A stretch of DNA of 64,000 bases from Collimonas sp. PA-H2 (GCF_002564105.1 NZ_PDBX01000001.1:3658001-3722000); one strand, 5' to 3'; shown: positions 38,002 to 47,552, counted from the stretch's first letter. A program made the numbers and translations. The notes: generated from the letters alone by a model not told the origin.

Positions 38002-38010
38002 CCTAGTTTC

Positions 38011-38127
38011 CTATTCTTCCGCGCCGCTGCGCACCCTGGCGCGTTCTCGCCAGGCCATCAAGTCAGTAATATCCAGTTCATCCATGGCCTGCGGCGGCCA
38101 GTGAAACACCACCGCAATATCGGCCAT
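38011..38127 (-). CDS. E': gpE' extension ORF (GpE family)
   Basis: 38 aa beginning MADIAVVFHWPPQAMDEL and containing MAWRERARVRSG, the P2 GpE-family tail extension. It has no ribosome site of its own and lies in the -1 frame relative to E; the frame is open back through the slippery site at 38178-38184. It should be made as an E+E' fusion that acts as the tape-measure chaperone. Confidence 0.85.
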   Translation of the reverse strand: MADIAVVFHWPPQAMDELDITDLMAWRERARVRSGAEE

Positions 38128-38135
38128 CGGATCTT

Positions 38136-38459
38136 CTACTCTGTCCGGAAGGCCGCCAGCCGATCCGCTCTCTTCACCAAAAAAATGGCAACCTCCGCGC
38201 CGATCTCGGTCAGGTCCGCCGGGTCCATGCCGGCGACTTCGTGCGCGGTCAGGGTCGGTTGTGTGATACGCGGCAAGACGGTCTGCAAGGCGGCCACGCT
38301 GAGATTGCCCAGCTCCATCAGAGACACGCCGCGCAGTTCGCCGGCTTTCGGGCGGCGGATGGTGATTTCGCTGATGAAGTCGTCGCCGCGCTTGATCGGT
38401 TCGTCCAGGGTGATCGACTTGGAGATAGCGGTCTTGGAAACGGTAGATGTGTTTTTCAT
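38136..38459 (-). CDS. E: Tail protein gpE
   Basis: 107 aa. The segment ISEITIRRPKAGELRGVSLMEL is typical of P2 gpE. A -1 shift near codon 92 would replace its last residues with a GEESGSAGG linker and the E' domain, about 147 residues in all. Acts in tail assembly between tube (FII) and tape measure (T). Confidence 0.92.
   Translation of the reverse strand: MKNTSTVSKTAISKSITLDEPIKRGDDFISEITIRRPKAGELRGVSLMELGNLSVAALQTVLPRITQPTLTAHEVAGMDPADLTEIGAEVAIFLVKRADRLAAFRTE
38178..38184 (-). promoter_or_regulatory. Programmed -1 frameshift site T TTT TTG
   Basis: On the minus strand the codons read ATT TTT TTG, giving the heptamer T TTT TTG in the correct phase, the same slippery sequence known for P2 E/E'. 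Downstream the -1 frame is open through E'. Confidence 0.85.
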
Positions 38460-38514
38460 GGTGTGGTCCTAAAAGTAAAAAATAAAAAGGGGTTGGGGTT
38501 GTTCTTGATCTGGC

Positions 38515-39024
38515 TTACAGGCCGATAGCGCGGCGCAGATCGGCATTGCGATCTACGCCGCCGACCTTCTCAACGCCGTTGATGAAATCGAATTCAAAAA
38601 TAGGTTGGTTATCGATGGTCAGCTTGTAGTAGCTGCATGCGGTCGTGTATTTCTGATTGGTGTCTTCGGCAGACTTGGCGTTACCCATGTCGATTTCCTT
38701 ATGGCGGCCTCGCACGACGATTTCCACGGTCGATACGGTGCCGCTGTCATCGTCTTCATAGCCACCGGAGAAACGCAGCTGGGTAGCGTTGTGGCTGCGG
38801 GCGCCATACTGGAGCAAGGCGTCGCGCAGGATGCCGCCGGCGGTCCATTCCAGCGTGATCGCTTCATTACCGAAATCCACCGATACCGGGCCGGTCATGC
38901 CGGCGGCGCGGTACTCCTCCATCTTGCGGGAGAGTTTCGGCAAGGTGATTTCCGTGACCTGACCGAAGTAGGAATTACCGCTATCGAACAGATTAAACAG
39001 TTTCAATTTTTTAGGCATGCCCAT
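38515..39024 (-). CDS. FII: Major tail tube protein gpFII
   Basis: 169 aa; MPKKLKLFNLFDSG and the C-terminal FIN-GVEKVGGVDRNADLRRAIG block match the P2 tail tube family. Follows the sheath gene with 27 bp between. AAAGAGAG precedes the start; the ATG at 39018 is an alternative. Confidence 0.93.
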   Translation of the reverse strand: MGMPKKLKLFNLFDSGNSYFGQVTEITLPKLSRKMEEYRAAGMTGPVSVDFGNEAITLEWTAGGILRDALLQYGARSHNATQLRFSGGYEDDDSGTVSTVEIVVRGRHKEIDMGNAKSAEDTNQKYTTACSYYKLTIDNQPIFEFDFINGVEKVGGVDRNADLRRAIGL

Positions 39025-39051
39025 GGTGTGATGCTCTCTTTCTGTAATTGG

Positions 39052-40224
39052 TTAAGCGTTGACGGCGGCGGCGAAGTCGGCCAGGTAGCGGTCAGTGATG
39101 CGCTGCTGGAACATCAAATTTTCCAGCGGCGGCACAGGCGTATAGTCGTAATCGATCGTCAGCCGGCCATCCTTCAAACTTTCCTTTTCGTTGAACTGTG
39201 GATCGCACCAGGCGCTGCCGCCGATCAGATAGCCGCGCTTGACCAGGTCGCGGAATTTGGCGTTGATGCTCTCGACCAGGTCTTTTGCCAGGGACGGGTG
39301 CAAGGGCTTGTCGGCATAGGTCATATGCGCCTCGGCAATCGTGTCGGCCAGCACCTGGGCGGTGCGCGTGTAGTTCTCAAAATGGAAGAATTCCGGCGTT
39401 TCGCAAGTGCGCGAACCCCAGAAGCGGAAGCCGCCGCTGTTAATCAGCGTGGTGACTTCCTTGGCGTTCAGGAAGCCGGCATCGGTGGCCGGATCTTGCA
39501 GGTCCCAAAACACATCTGCCGAAATGCCCGTCGGGCCGTTGACGACCATGTTCGATAAAGTCTTGTGCCAGCCGATCTCTTCGTCCAGTTTGGCGCGCAG
39601 GCCCAGGGCGTAGGCGACTGCGGAAATATTGACGTCCGCGTTGGTGGCCGTGTCCCAGCTCACAAAATCCGGCCAGATCAGCATCAGCTCGCGCTGGCCG
39701 AAATCCTTCCGATACAGCACGGCGTCTTCCTTGGTCAGACAGCCATGTGCCGACGCATAGACAAAGCCGCGCAACTTTTGGGCCACGCTGACCATGGCGT
39801 TCGTCACGGCCTTGGTGTCCAGACCTGGCGCGCCCAGGATGCGCGGCTTGATACCGAGCTTGCTTTGGGCGGCCAGCAGCGCCTTGACGCCGGTGTACTT
39901 GCCGGCCGCGGTTGTGGTGCCGATCACATTCGAGGTGGTTTCGGCTTCATCCTTACCCTCGGCCACGCGCACTACAACGGTGAACGGCTTGGTTTGCGCG
40001 CCGATGGCGTCCAGGGCGCGGCGCAGTGTGCCTTTGACGCCCGCTTTGCCGATAGCGGCGGGCACGTTGGTCAGCAGGACCGGCGTGTCGAGTGGGAAGG
40101 CGACCGGGTCGGCATCCTCGGCGGTGGCGACCAAGCCGATGACGGCGGTGCTGATGGTGCGGATCGGGCGGGTGCCGTCGTTCTTTTCGATGACGCGCAC
40201 GCCATGGTGGTAATCAGTAGGCAT
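39052..40224 (-). CDS. FI: Major tail sheath protein gpFI
   Basis: 390 aa, normal length for the contractile sheath. It begins MPTDYHHGVRVIEKNDGTRP and has conserved TADVNI-like and SGGFRFWGSRTC segments. AGGAG lies five bases before the ATG. Forms the contractile tail with FII. Confidence 0.95.
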   Translation of the reverse strand: MPTDYHHGVRVIEKNDGTRPIRTISTAVIGLVATAEDADPVAFPLDTPVLLTNVPAAIGKAGVKGTLRRALDAIGAQTKPFTVVVRVAEGKDEAETTSNVIGTTTAAGKYTGVKALLAAQSKLGIKPRILGAPGLDTKAVTNAMVSVAQKLRGFVYASAHGCLTKEDAVLYRKDFGQRELMLIWPDFVSWDTATNADVNISAVAYALGLRAKLDEEIGWHKTLSNMVVNGPTGISADVFWDLQDPATDAGFLNAKEVTTLINSGGFRFWGSRTCETPEFFHFENYTRTAQVLADTIAEAHMTYADKPLHPSLAKDLVESINAKFRDLVKRGYLIGGSAWCDPQFNEKESLKDGRLTIDYDYTPVPPLENLMFQQRITDRYLADFAAAVNA

Positions 40225-40251
40225 TTTTTCTCCTGTAAATGAGGTAAATAA

Positions 40252-40842
40252 TTAAATCGCTGGGGTGTCTGGTGCGACCGGCCAGGTGAGGCAATGCGGG
40301 AAGCCCTCCTGGTCAGGTAAGCGGTTGAGGCCGACCCGGTAAATCTTCCAGGCGCGCAGCAGCGCGACATCGGCGGCGCTGGCGTCGTCCACGTCGACAC
40401 GGTCCTGGTATTTGGTCACTTCGACATTGGCGCGGCGCAGCTCACGAGATAGGCGCTCTTGCACGGCCTCCAGCAGTTCGGCATCGGTCGGGAAGTAATT
40501 CGGCACTTTGGCGGCCTTCATTGACGCGCATGCTGCATAGATCGCCCGGCCGTGTTCCTCGATATCATCCGCGCGGGCCAGGAACGTCACGTAATCGTCC
40601 CAGGCGTCAAATTTGACGGAACACTGAAAGCCGATAGGCAGGCGAATGATGTCCTTGATATCGCTATAGGCGAACGGGTGGGGTCGTTCCTGTTCCTCGG
40701 CTGGCACGAAGGTCGGCGCCGGTTGTGGATCAATCAAGACCGGCGGTGGCTGATCCGGCAAAGTGAATGCCGGCGCGGTTGCTTGTTCTTCGATGCTCTC
40801 GGCGGCCACGTCCGCCGTGGTGCTTCTTTTCTTCGTTACCAT
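40252..40842 (-). CDS. G: Tail fibre assembly protein gpG-like
   Basis: 196 aa with start at 40842, where TAATG couples it to the gpH stop and AAGGG sits upstream; an ATG at 40860 would overlap more. A Pro-rich N-terminal region precedes a C-terminus WKIYRVGLNRLPDQEGFP...WP that is typical of fibre chaperones. It should help fold the gpH fibre. Confidence 0.8.
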   Translation of the reverse strand: MVTKKRSTTADVAAESIEEQATAPAFTLPDQPPPVLIDPQPAPTFVPAEEQERPHPFAYSDIKDIIRLPIGFQCSVKFDAWDDYVTFLARADDIEEHGRAIYAACASMKAAKVPNYFPTDAELLEAVQERLSRELRRANVEVTKYQDRVDVDDASAADVALLRAWKIYRVGLNRLPDQEGFPHCLTWPVAPDTPAI

Positions 40843-43001
40843 TACGCTACCCTTTGCCATAACACTGCACTTGATTCATTACCTTCCACCGCACCCGACC
40901 CATAGTCGTAGACCTGGCCGCGTTGTTCCCATGCACCCGGCAGGCCGCTGGTACTCTTGTTTTTGATCAGAACGTAACCGCCGACCCCGCCATGCTGTAG
41001 GCCTTGACCGGTCAGCTGATGGGCATACACCGACGTCACGCTAGATGACACGGCCATCGCAGCGCGGTTGTAGATAGAAAACACGCTGGCACCGGCTTCT
41101 ATGCCAAGCACGTAATAGGGTTGATTGGCTGGCGGATTCTCGGCAAAGCGCAATGGAAAACCGCTCCAGGTCCGCGCATTGCCGACGTTGAGATTGCTGG
41201 TCGCGCAAAGCCGTGCGCCGGTTGGGCCGTCACTGCCCCAGACATAGGTTGTTTGTCCACCTGGATCGGACCAGCTCATCCGCATATAGCTATTGCCATT
41301 ACTGATGTTTTCCGCATTCGATGCGCCGCCGGCACTGCCCGCATACGCCACTCTGAAAGCGGACGGGTTGTAGACATTGATCTCCCCTGGCGTGTTACCG
41401 CCCAGCATCCAGGTCGGCTGTCCATCTTGCCCCGACCAATGCAAAGAAAATCCTGGGCCGGTGGCTTTACTGCCAGGATCGAAATTGCGGCTGGTCCACG
41501 CCTCTACCCACGCACTCCATTTATCCGCGCCGGCGCCAATATTGACCCGTGTGAGCGTCTGGTTATCGGTCGTCATGGCGCGTTGCATCAGCCAATTGCC
41601 ATTCGAGGGCGTCGCGGCTCCGGTGAGCGATGAAGTAAATACCTGGCCATAGGCGCTTGGCCTATTGGCTGTTGCCTCTTGCGTGTACGTTGACCAGCCC
41701 AGGGGAGGCATATTCAAATCCGTCGCCATCGGCATCGGTCCATCTGGCAGCGTGCCGTTCTGACCTGCGTGGAGCAAGCGCTGATACTTCTCCCAGGCGT
41801 TGCTTTTGCCGGTACGGTGAAACAGGTTGCCATTGGCAGTAAAGCCCAGCTGATGCGCTGGACCGCCGGAAAAATCGTCGCCCGCTCCCCATTGCCTGAA
41901 CGTGATCACGCCATGCTGGGTGCCGCCCTCCAAAAGGTTGCCGGCATCATTGTTTCGGAAGTCGAAATAGACGCCTTGATTGCGGTCCTTTGGCGCGTAG
42001 CTAGTCGCACGGTCATCGGCAACGATCACACTGTTCAACCGGTCGCCGACCGCCTGGGTAGGTTTGTAAGCCAGCGTGTCCTGCTTGGACGCAGGATCAA
42101 ACGTCACGGAGTCCCACAACAGCTTCCAGTCACTGCCTTTAAATGGCTGTGCGGCTCCCAGGAAGCCGGATCGCTGCCAGGTACGGTGTTTAATCGATGC
42201 CTCTGTATAGACCTGATGCACGAACTGGCCACCGTTCTCGGTCGTCAGCGTGCCGTAACCGTCGGCGCCCATGGGCAGTCTGGTGGCGGCGATGATGCCG
42301 CGATCATTGGCGACAAAAACATCGCGCACACCGGTATCCAGCAAGGTGTTGCAATCGGTATCACTATCGGTGACGGCCGGCAGCTTGTGGAAATACAGCG
42401 CATTGCCACGTCCCGGCGTCAGGTATTGCTGATGCGGATCGACGGCCGCCAGGTGTTTGGCGATGGTCTGCGCCAGGGCCGGCGTCAAGCCGGCAGGCGT
42501 CACGGCGCGGGTGCCGTCCGTGCCGGCGACGGTCTCATCGCCGGTCGCCAGCTCGGTCACGCCCTGGCGGTCAACGGTGGCGGGCGGGTTCGTGAAATTG
42601 GCATCGCCGAAGGTCAGCGAGGTGGCTTTGATATCCGCAAACACCACGTCAGCAGCCAGCAACATCATCGACTGCGTGGATTTCTGCAAGATCGGTTCCG
42701 GTTGGCTATAGACGCCCAGGAGAACGCCATTGGAGAGCCAGTAGCCGATACCGCGCATGGTGTAGGTATCGCTGCTGTCGTCGCGGACGGTGACGTGCAT
42801 CGTGTCGGGCGCCACGACTTCACCGGAAATGGTCTTGATGCGTTTGATCTCACCGGGCAAGGCGATCGTTTCTTTGCCGACGGTGAAAACTGCAGCAGTA
42901 ATGCCGATTTCAGTAATCTTGAGCGGCGCCGTACCGTTGTGTTCGGCATTGACCAAGGCGGCGCGGCCGGCATTGGTGATGATAATTTGGAGTCCAGGCA
43001 T
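40842..43001 (-). CDS. H: Tail fibre protein gpH
   Basis: 719 aa. The N-terminal DUF3751-type attachment region (MPGLQIIITNAGRAAL...) docks to the baseplate; the middle has a VTPAGL-type phage fibre repeat, and the C-terminal 300 residues are Gly/Asn/Ser-rich receptor-binding sequence ending in a conserved YVLIKN segment. Determines host range. Confidence 0.92.
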   Translation of the reverse strand: MPGLQIIITNAGRAALVNAEHNGTAPLKITEIGITAAVFTVGKETIALPGEIKRIKTISGEVVAPDTMHVTVRDDSSDTYTMRGIGYWLSNGVLLGVYSQPEPILQKSTQSMMLLAADVVFADIKATSLTFGDANFTNPPATVDRQGVTELATGDETVAGTDGTRAVTPAGLTPALAQTIAKHLAAVDPHQQYLTPGRGNALYFHKLPAVTDSDTDCNTLLDTGVRDVFVANDRGIIAATRLPMGADGYGTLTTENGGQFVHQVYTEASIKHRTWQRSGFLGAAQPFKGSDWKLLWDSVTFDPASKQDTLAYKPTQAVGDRLNSVIVADDRATSYAPKDRNQGVYFDFRNNDAGNLLEGGTQHGVITFRQWGAGDDFSGGPAHQLGFTANGNLFHRTGKSNAWEKYQRLLHAGQNGTLPDGPMPMATDLNMPPLGWSTYTQEATANRPSAYGQVFTSSLTGAATPSNGNWLMQRAMTTDNQTLTRVNIGAGADKWSAWVEAWTSRNFDPGSKATGPGFSLHWSGQDGQPTWMLGGNTPGEINVYNPSAFRVAYAGSAGGASNAENISNGNSYMRMSWSDPGGQTTYVWGSDGPTGARLCATSNLNVGNARTWSGFPLRFAENPPANQPYYVLGIEAGASVFSIYNRAAMAVSSSVTSVYAHQLTGQGLQHGGVGGYVLIKNKSTSGLPGAWEQRGQVYDYGSGAVEGNESSAVLWQRVA

Positions 43002-43005
43002 AGGG

Positions 43006-43560
43006 TTAGGCTTCAGTTAAATTTAAGCGGGCATAGATCACCGGACGGGCCACGCCAATGGTTGCAATCGCGGCCTGCGTCTCGATGCCCTGGGTAAACG
43101 TAAAGTGGCTGCGGATCGATTTCGTACGGTTGACCTCTGCGATCACATCGTCGACAAATTCGGCCGTGGCAGACTGGCCGCCGGCGCCGGATAGCGTCAT
43201 GACCAGGTCGAAGGTGTACGGCTCGCCCATCGGCGTTTTTTGCCACCACTCGCGCAGCAGGATGGAGCCGCCAAAGGCCGCCACCACATCCTTGACTGCC
43301 TTGGCCGTTCCCTTCTGACGGTGGATCTTCATGGCATTGCGCACGCGGGCGCGCCGCACCTCTTCCGTCCAGTAGGGTTTCCAGCTATCGACTGACCAGT
43401 GCCAGGCCAGCCAGGGCAACAGATTGATATCGATCTTGTCCGGATTGTGCAGTGTGCGCAGCGGAACCGGTACGTCTGAGATTCGCGCCGTGGTCGCTTC
43501 CAGCGCCCGCTCCAGCGGCGTGGAATTCGGCGGCAGCAAGGATTTGAATTTCTTGCTCAT
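43006..43560 (-). CDS. I: Baseplate/tail protein gpI
   Basis: 184 aa. The start at 43560 (MSKKFKSLLPPN) overlaps the gpJ stop as ATGA. The STPLERALE and DLLPWLAWHWSVD-like block are characteristic of P2 gpI. Baseplate component linking gpJ and fibres. Confidence 0.93.
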   Translation of the reverse strand: MSKKFKSLLPPNSTPLERALEATTARISDVPVPLRTLHNPDKIDINLLPWLAWHWSVDSWKPYWTEEVRRARVRNAMKIHRQKGTAKAVKDVVAAFGGSILLREWWQKTPMGEPYTFDLVMTLSGAGGQSATAEFVDDVIAEVNRTKSIRSHFTFTQGIETQAAIATIGVARPVIYARLNLTEA

Positions 43561-44447
43561 GCGTTGCCCCAAATGCCGGCGTACTCAATTTGCATGTCTT
43601 CGCAATAATGCGCCACCAGCTTGGATATCTCTGGATCTTCGGTCGGCGTACTCAGGATGGCGCGCTCAACGCCTGGAACGACAATGGCGGCGTCGATGCC
43701 GGAACGGGTCGGTACGCGGCCAAGCTGGTGCGCTTCCTTGGCATATTTCTGCATGCGCTTGATAGCTTCGGCCAGGACCACGGTCGGATCTGGGCCGGAG
43801 AAGCTGTACAGCTTGGCGCGCACCTGGTAGCGGACAATTTGCGCGGCTCGGACTTCAACATAGTCGGTCAGCGGGCGAATGCCATCTTGTGCCATGCGAG
43901 TGGCGACAATATCCAGCAGCTCCTGCGACGGCGTGCCGTCGCCCTCATGCGACAGAATCGTGACGATAACCTTGCCTGGCGTTGGGCTGGTGGCCGTCGC
44001 ATTGCGCACGCGGCCGTTCGCACTCAGGGCGTGGAAAATATAAGCGCCTTCTGGTCCAGCGACGGACATACCTTGCGGTGCCAACTGGATGCGCCGGCGG
44101 TAGTCTTCGTCCGCCTCCATGGCGGCAGCCGTTCCCTTGTCTGGATCTGCCGGCCAGATCTCCAAGCGCGGGACATCCATGTTGGCGCCGATCTGGTCCA
44201 GGTCGGTGCCCATCGCGTAAGCCAGCATCAGGGCGCGCGCGGCTTCGTTGATGCGTTGACGCAGTTTCAGCTCGCGGTAGGCGCCCAGTTGCACCACCTT
44301 AATGGCAGGATCGGATTCGGTCAGTTCGTCCAGATCCACGCCTTGCGCTTCCAGGTCAACCAGGTGTGCGGCCAGGATGGTTTCGTAGTCCAGCGGCTCA
44401 ATGACATTCGGCGCCGGCAGTTGCGACAGATCGATAGCGGCGCTCAT
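43557..44447 (-). CDS. J: Baseplate assembly protein gpJ
   Basis: 296 aa, P2 gpJ / T4 gp6-like wedge. LSQLPAPNVIEPLDYETILA at the N-terminus and the AVASPSPGKV-like domain pattern fit the family. Overlaps gpW by 4 nt. Confidence 0.93.
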   Translation of the reverse strand: MSAAIDLSQLPAPNVIEPLDYETILAAHLVDLEAQGVDLDELTESDPAIKVVQLGAYRELKLRQRINEAARALMLAYAMGTDLDQIGANMDVPRLEIWPADPDKGTAAAMEADEDYRRRIQLAPQGMSVAGPEGAYIFHALSANGRVRNATATSPTPGKVIVTILSHEGDGTPSQELLDIVATRMAQDGIRPLTDYVEVRAAQIVRYQVRAKLYSFSGPDPTVVLAEAIKRMQKYAKEAHQLGRVPTRSGIDAAIVVPGVERAILSTPTEDPEISKLVAHYCEDMQIEYAGIWGNA

Positions 44448-44782
44448 GATGCAGCCCCAGGGCCAACAGGCACATCCAGTTGGACGCTCTGTTCATTGGT
44501 GACGCCGTCCAGGAGCAACGCGGCCTGTCCATCAGCGCCACGTTGTAACTGCACGCCAGTCAAGGCAATGCGGCGTTCCCAGCGCAGGACAGCGTAAGCG
44601 GTCGCGGCATAGATGCGCAGGACCGTGGCGCCGTTCAGCGGCTGGTCGATCAGCTCCGGTACTTCGGAACCATAGTCGCGGCGCATGACGCGGGAACCGA
44701 TGGGCGTCGTGAGGATGTCGGCCAGGGATTGGCGAATGTGGGCCAGCCGCGTCATGCTGCGGCCTGTACGGGCATTCATCAT
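44444..44782 (-). CDS. W: Baseplate assembly protein gpW
   Basis: 112 aa, gp25-like lysozyme fold without catalytic function: SLADILTTPIGSRVMRRDYG is the family signature. The start overlaps the gpV stop (ATGA). Confidence 0.93.
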   Translation of the reverse strand: MMNARTGRSMTRLAHIRQSLADILTTPIGSRVMRRDYGSEVPELIDQPLNGATVLRIYAATAYAVLRWERRIALTGVQLQRGADGQAALLLDGVTNEQSVQLDVPVGPGAAS

Positions 44783-45444
44783 TTCGGGCCACCTGACTCT
44801 TCTTCGCCCTTTTTAACGCCACCGTGCGGGTGTTTTAGCAGGCTGATGGCGCCGGCGAATACGTCGACCGTGGCGCGCATGATCCCCTGGATCACCGCCG
44901 CCGGACCACCTTCCTTGCCGGCCTGGACGTTCATGCCCGCATTCAAGGCTGACATACCGTTGACAGTCAGGTTCTGGTTGACGACAAGATTCTTTTGCAC
45001 CAGCAGGTTGCCGGTGCATTCCGTATCTTCGGCATTGGAGGTGACTTTGCTGGGCGCCAGGGTGACGCTGGTGCCGTCCGCCAGCGTGGCCGTTAAGGTA
45101 TGCGCGGCGCTGTCGTACTGGACGACCGTCCCATCCTTGTAGCGGGTTGTGTGGTGTGCTGGGTCGGTTGACGGCGATGTGTATTTGTCGGAATAGAGCG
45201 CCGGCAAGATCGTGGCTTTGGTGAGTTCGCCCTCGGGCGATAGCACGATGACCTGTTCGCCCACGGAAGGTGGGAACCAGGTCTGTGCATCGCCTGCGCG
45301 GCTGGTGCTCCAGGGGCGCCAGTCGGTATCGTTCTTGCCGACCTTGACGCGCACGCGCTGGGTGTCGTAATCGATCTCGGCAATGGTGCCGATCTGGATC
45401 AGATTCAGGATTAAACGCAGCAGTTCGGAGTAGTCAGCAGTCAT
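44779..45444 (-). CDS. V: Baseplate spike protein gpV
   Basis: 221 aa. The OB-fold (IGTIAEIDYDTQRVRVKVG) is followed by a beta-helical tip with an HPHGG-type end. P2 gpV is the membrane-piercing spike and a VgrG homologue. The start is chosen at 45444; ATG 45453 is possible. It heads the V-W-J-I-H-G operon. Confidence 0.92.
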   Translation of the reverse strand: MTADYSELLRLILNLIQIGTIAEIDYDTQRVRVKVGKNDTDWRPWSTSRAGDAQTWFPPSVGEQVIVLSPEGELTKATILPALYSDKYTSPSTDPAHHTTRYKDGTVVQYDSAAHTLTATLADGTSVTLAPSKVTSNAEDTECTGNLLVQKNLVVNQNLTVNGMSALNAGMNVQAGKEGGPAAVIQGIMRATVDVFAGAISLLKHPHGGVKKGEEESGGPK

Positions 45445-45747
45445 GCGTTGCATGTTGCCGGGTTGCCGGAATCGGCGCACCTGGTAGCGGGTTGATATCC
45501 GCGTTACCAACTGCCAAGGGATGTTTTGTTACAGGGGCGCGTACGGTGTCGGTCTGGAAAAAGAACGAGATGACACGAGCTATCGTTTCAAAATGGGTGG
45601 CGCTGGCCAACCGCAATCAAGCTTGCTTGAAACGTGTAATCAGTTCTTTACTGCAGCCGTCGCGGGAGTTGCGGCGAAAATGAAAAAGCATGAACAGCGA
45701 TCCATGTCTGGTCGCTTTCGCCGCATGAAACCCATGCGAACCTGAGG
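45445..45747. other. Gap upstream of gpV, candidate late promoter
   Basis: About 300 bp without a supported gene. A dyad TGGTA-GCGG...CCGC-GTTACCA (45482-45509) lies about 40 bp before gpV and may be the late activator site, but its spacing differs from the gpO/gpP dyad. The rest is unassigned. Confidence 0.35.
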
Positions 45748-46032
45748 TCAGGCCGCGCCACGGTAAGAACTCCGATCTGGTGCAAGCCGCTGCGGGCCTT
45801 GCGATTGGGAAGTCAGTTTGGGTCTCTGCGATTCGGCGACACTCTCTACGCCATGGACGGCAATCGCTTCGAGGAAGCTCAGGACATTGCGATAATAGTC
45901 GACTCGCATTTCCGCTTCCAGCAATTGCCTTTCTGATTGATACAACGCAAGGCGCGTATCGCGGAATTCACTTTCAGCCAATTTTTCCGGCGTCAGAATA
46001 TATTTGATCGCCAATTTGTTAAACCATCCCAT
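45748..46032 (-). CDS. Hypothetical phage protein
   Basis: 94 aa; starts MGWFNKLAIKYILTPEKL with AGAGGTGA upstream. Predicted helical with a coiled middle (RLALYQSERQLLEAEMRV). It lies between the cargo region and gpV. No family recognised. Confidence 0.6.
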   Translation of the reverse strand: MGWFNKLAIKYILTPEKLAESEFRDTRLALYQSERQLLEAEMRVDYYRNVLSFLEAIAVHGVESVAESQRPKLTSQSQGPQRLAPDRSSYRGAA

Positions 46033-46564
46033 GTCGTCACCTCTTTTTTTTGTGTGGAGACGATTTGATATTAAATCGTTTTTGGCAAAAAAAGCTAGCA
46101 AAAAAACCAACGATTGGAATCGTTTAACTATGCTGTTGCGCTATTCCCACGCGATTATTTACGTAAAACAACAATGCATCAATAGTCAGAAAATACAAAG
46201 TGATTAAAAACAAGATGTGCTTCAAATCGGCCGGGATGATGGCCGCCCAATGCGAATCGATGAGCAGTCGGCAGCACGCATGGTCAGCCGCGAATTAGCG
46301 ATTGCCAACTGGAAAGCAGATGTAGTGACGCAACTTTTTTTAACCTTTAGAAGAAAAGAACTGACAAGTGATTTCACATTGTTGCGCACTCGTTATTCGT
46401 TTCTGGTGAGCTCAAAATATATTTCTCAAAATTGGCTTTTATTAATGAAATGTGTTGTCAGATTTCCTAATATTGAAATCACTCTCGCACGGGTTTATAA
46501 AAACACATATCAATGCCGCGCAGAATTGGGTTGCTCCCAGCCATATTTACCGTAGGGGAATTCA
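46033..46564. other. AT-rich gap in the prophage cargo region
   Basis: About 530 bp, AT-rich. An open frame at 46217-46555 (112 codons) lacks a ribosome site and recognisable content, so it is not called. May carry the promoter of the Imm51-like gene. Confidence 0.35.
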
Positions 46565-47035
46565 ATGAAATTCGACAGTATGACAATGGCCGCCGAAGGC
46601 CCGGTGGCAGCAGATGTTCCGCAGGACGGAAATGCTTCAATAGACATGACGACGTTTGCGCCATTTTTTCTTATTGATGGTAGCTGCAAAGCACTAGTCT
46701 TGTTTGAGGTAAATTTTAGAGAGAAAGCGTACATATTCAAGGAACGCGCAGAGGAGGGTTGGACCGGCAACGGGCTTGACTGGAACTCTGTTGCACAATT
46801 GGTCATTGCGGAGCGTTTGCCAAAATTGGCCGATCAATTCAAGTACGATTCTAACGTCGGTTTTTTTTACGTTTCCGGAACCATAGCGAGTTTGACGTTG
46901 CTGGGTTACACATTGAAAATTGCTTTCGATGATGATCACGTTCTCAGAGATATTCTGTTTCGTGCCAAATTGCATGATAGTGGTCGTGGTGGCGCAACAG
47001 AGAATCTCGGATCTACATCTGCTCAGTTGCGCTAA
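46565..47035 (+). CDS. Imm51-like immunity protein
   Basis: 156 aa. The core EEGWTGNGLDWNSVAQL resembles the GNGxDW signature of immunity protein 51 that protects from polymorphic toxins; the KYDSNVGFFYVSG block also fits. AGGGGAATTC is upstream. It is against the structural operon, in the cargo slot between V and S. No matching toxin is visible here. Its stop lies within a degenerate S-gene fragment (47019-47064). Confidence 0.7.
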   Translation: MKFDSMTMAAEGPVAADVPQDGNASIDMTTFAPFFLIDGSCKALVLFEVNFREKAYIFKERAEEGWTGNGLDWNSVAQLVIAERLPKLADQFKYDSNVGFFYVSGTIASLTLLGYTLKIAFDDDHVLRDILFRAKLHDSGRGGATENLGSTSAQLR

Positions 47036-47064
47036 AATCAAGCAAAGGCCGGTCCGAATAGCGT
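47019..47064 (-). pseudogene. Degenerate 3' fragment of gene S (fragment 1)
   Basis: Aligned to gene S DNA just upstream of its stop (about 48786-48831), most positions match, including CTAAAA and AAAGGCCGG. No longer coding. Confidence 0.65.
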
Positions 47065-47273
47065 TATTCAGTCCAGCCTTTTGCCATCCTGTTAGCTGCA
47101 ATCCATGCCGGCTTTCGGAAAACGTAATTTTCGTCCGTTAGGTGAAACTGTTTGAATTGTGACCACTCATCCCCGAACAAAGCAACGCACTTGATGGATA
47201 GCTTTTAGACAGATAATTCGATCGTTTCGCGACGGTCATTCATTCAATGCTGGGGCGGATCGAGGAAATCATC

Positions 47274-47552
47274 ATGAGCAGAACTTATCTTATTGAAACC
47301 GCGAATGCGGCTTTTACACTCATCATCACAGGGACGCAACCCACGGGCCCCTACAGTGCAACATATGTTGGGACTGCTGAAAGAGTTGACTTGCCATGGG
47401 TAGACGACATCGGGCCAGAAAAAACGAAGCTTGATGGTGCGGCGGAAGGCGTCGATTTCGACGCGCTCGTTGCCATGTGTCATCGGGAAATTACCAGGCG
47501 CGGCGGCGAGATCATCCGCATTGAAGACATCTCTGACGGCAGTGGACTATAA
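47274..47552 (+). CDS. Hypothetical cargo protein
   Basis: 92 aa from 47274 with GAGGAAATC upstream. Mixed alpha/beta; no membrane span. Between two S-gene fragments. No family recognised. Confidence 0.55.
   Translation: MSRTYLIETANAAFTLIITGTQPTGPYSATYVGTAERVDLPWVDDIGPEKTKLDGAAEGVDFDALVAMCHREITRRGGEIIRIEDISDGSGL

Noticed and set aside
41769..43097. 442-codon open frame antisense to the tail fibre gene
   Set aside because: Shadow of gpH, which has family features at both ends.
46217..46555. 112-codon plus-strand frame before the Imm51-like gene
   Set aside because: No ribosome site, no recognisable fold, and content changes along its length; may be remnant DNA.
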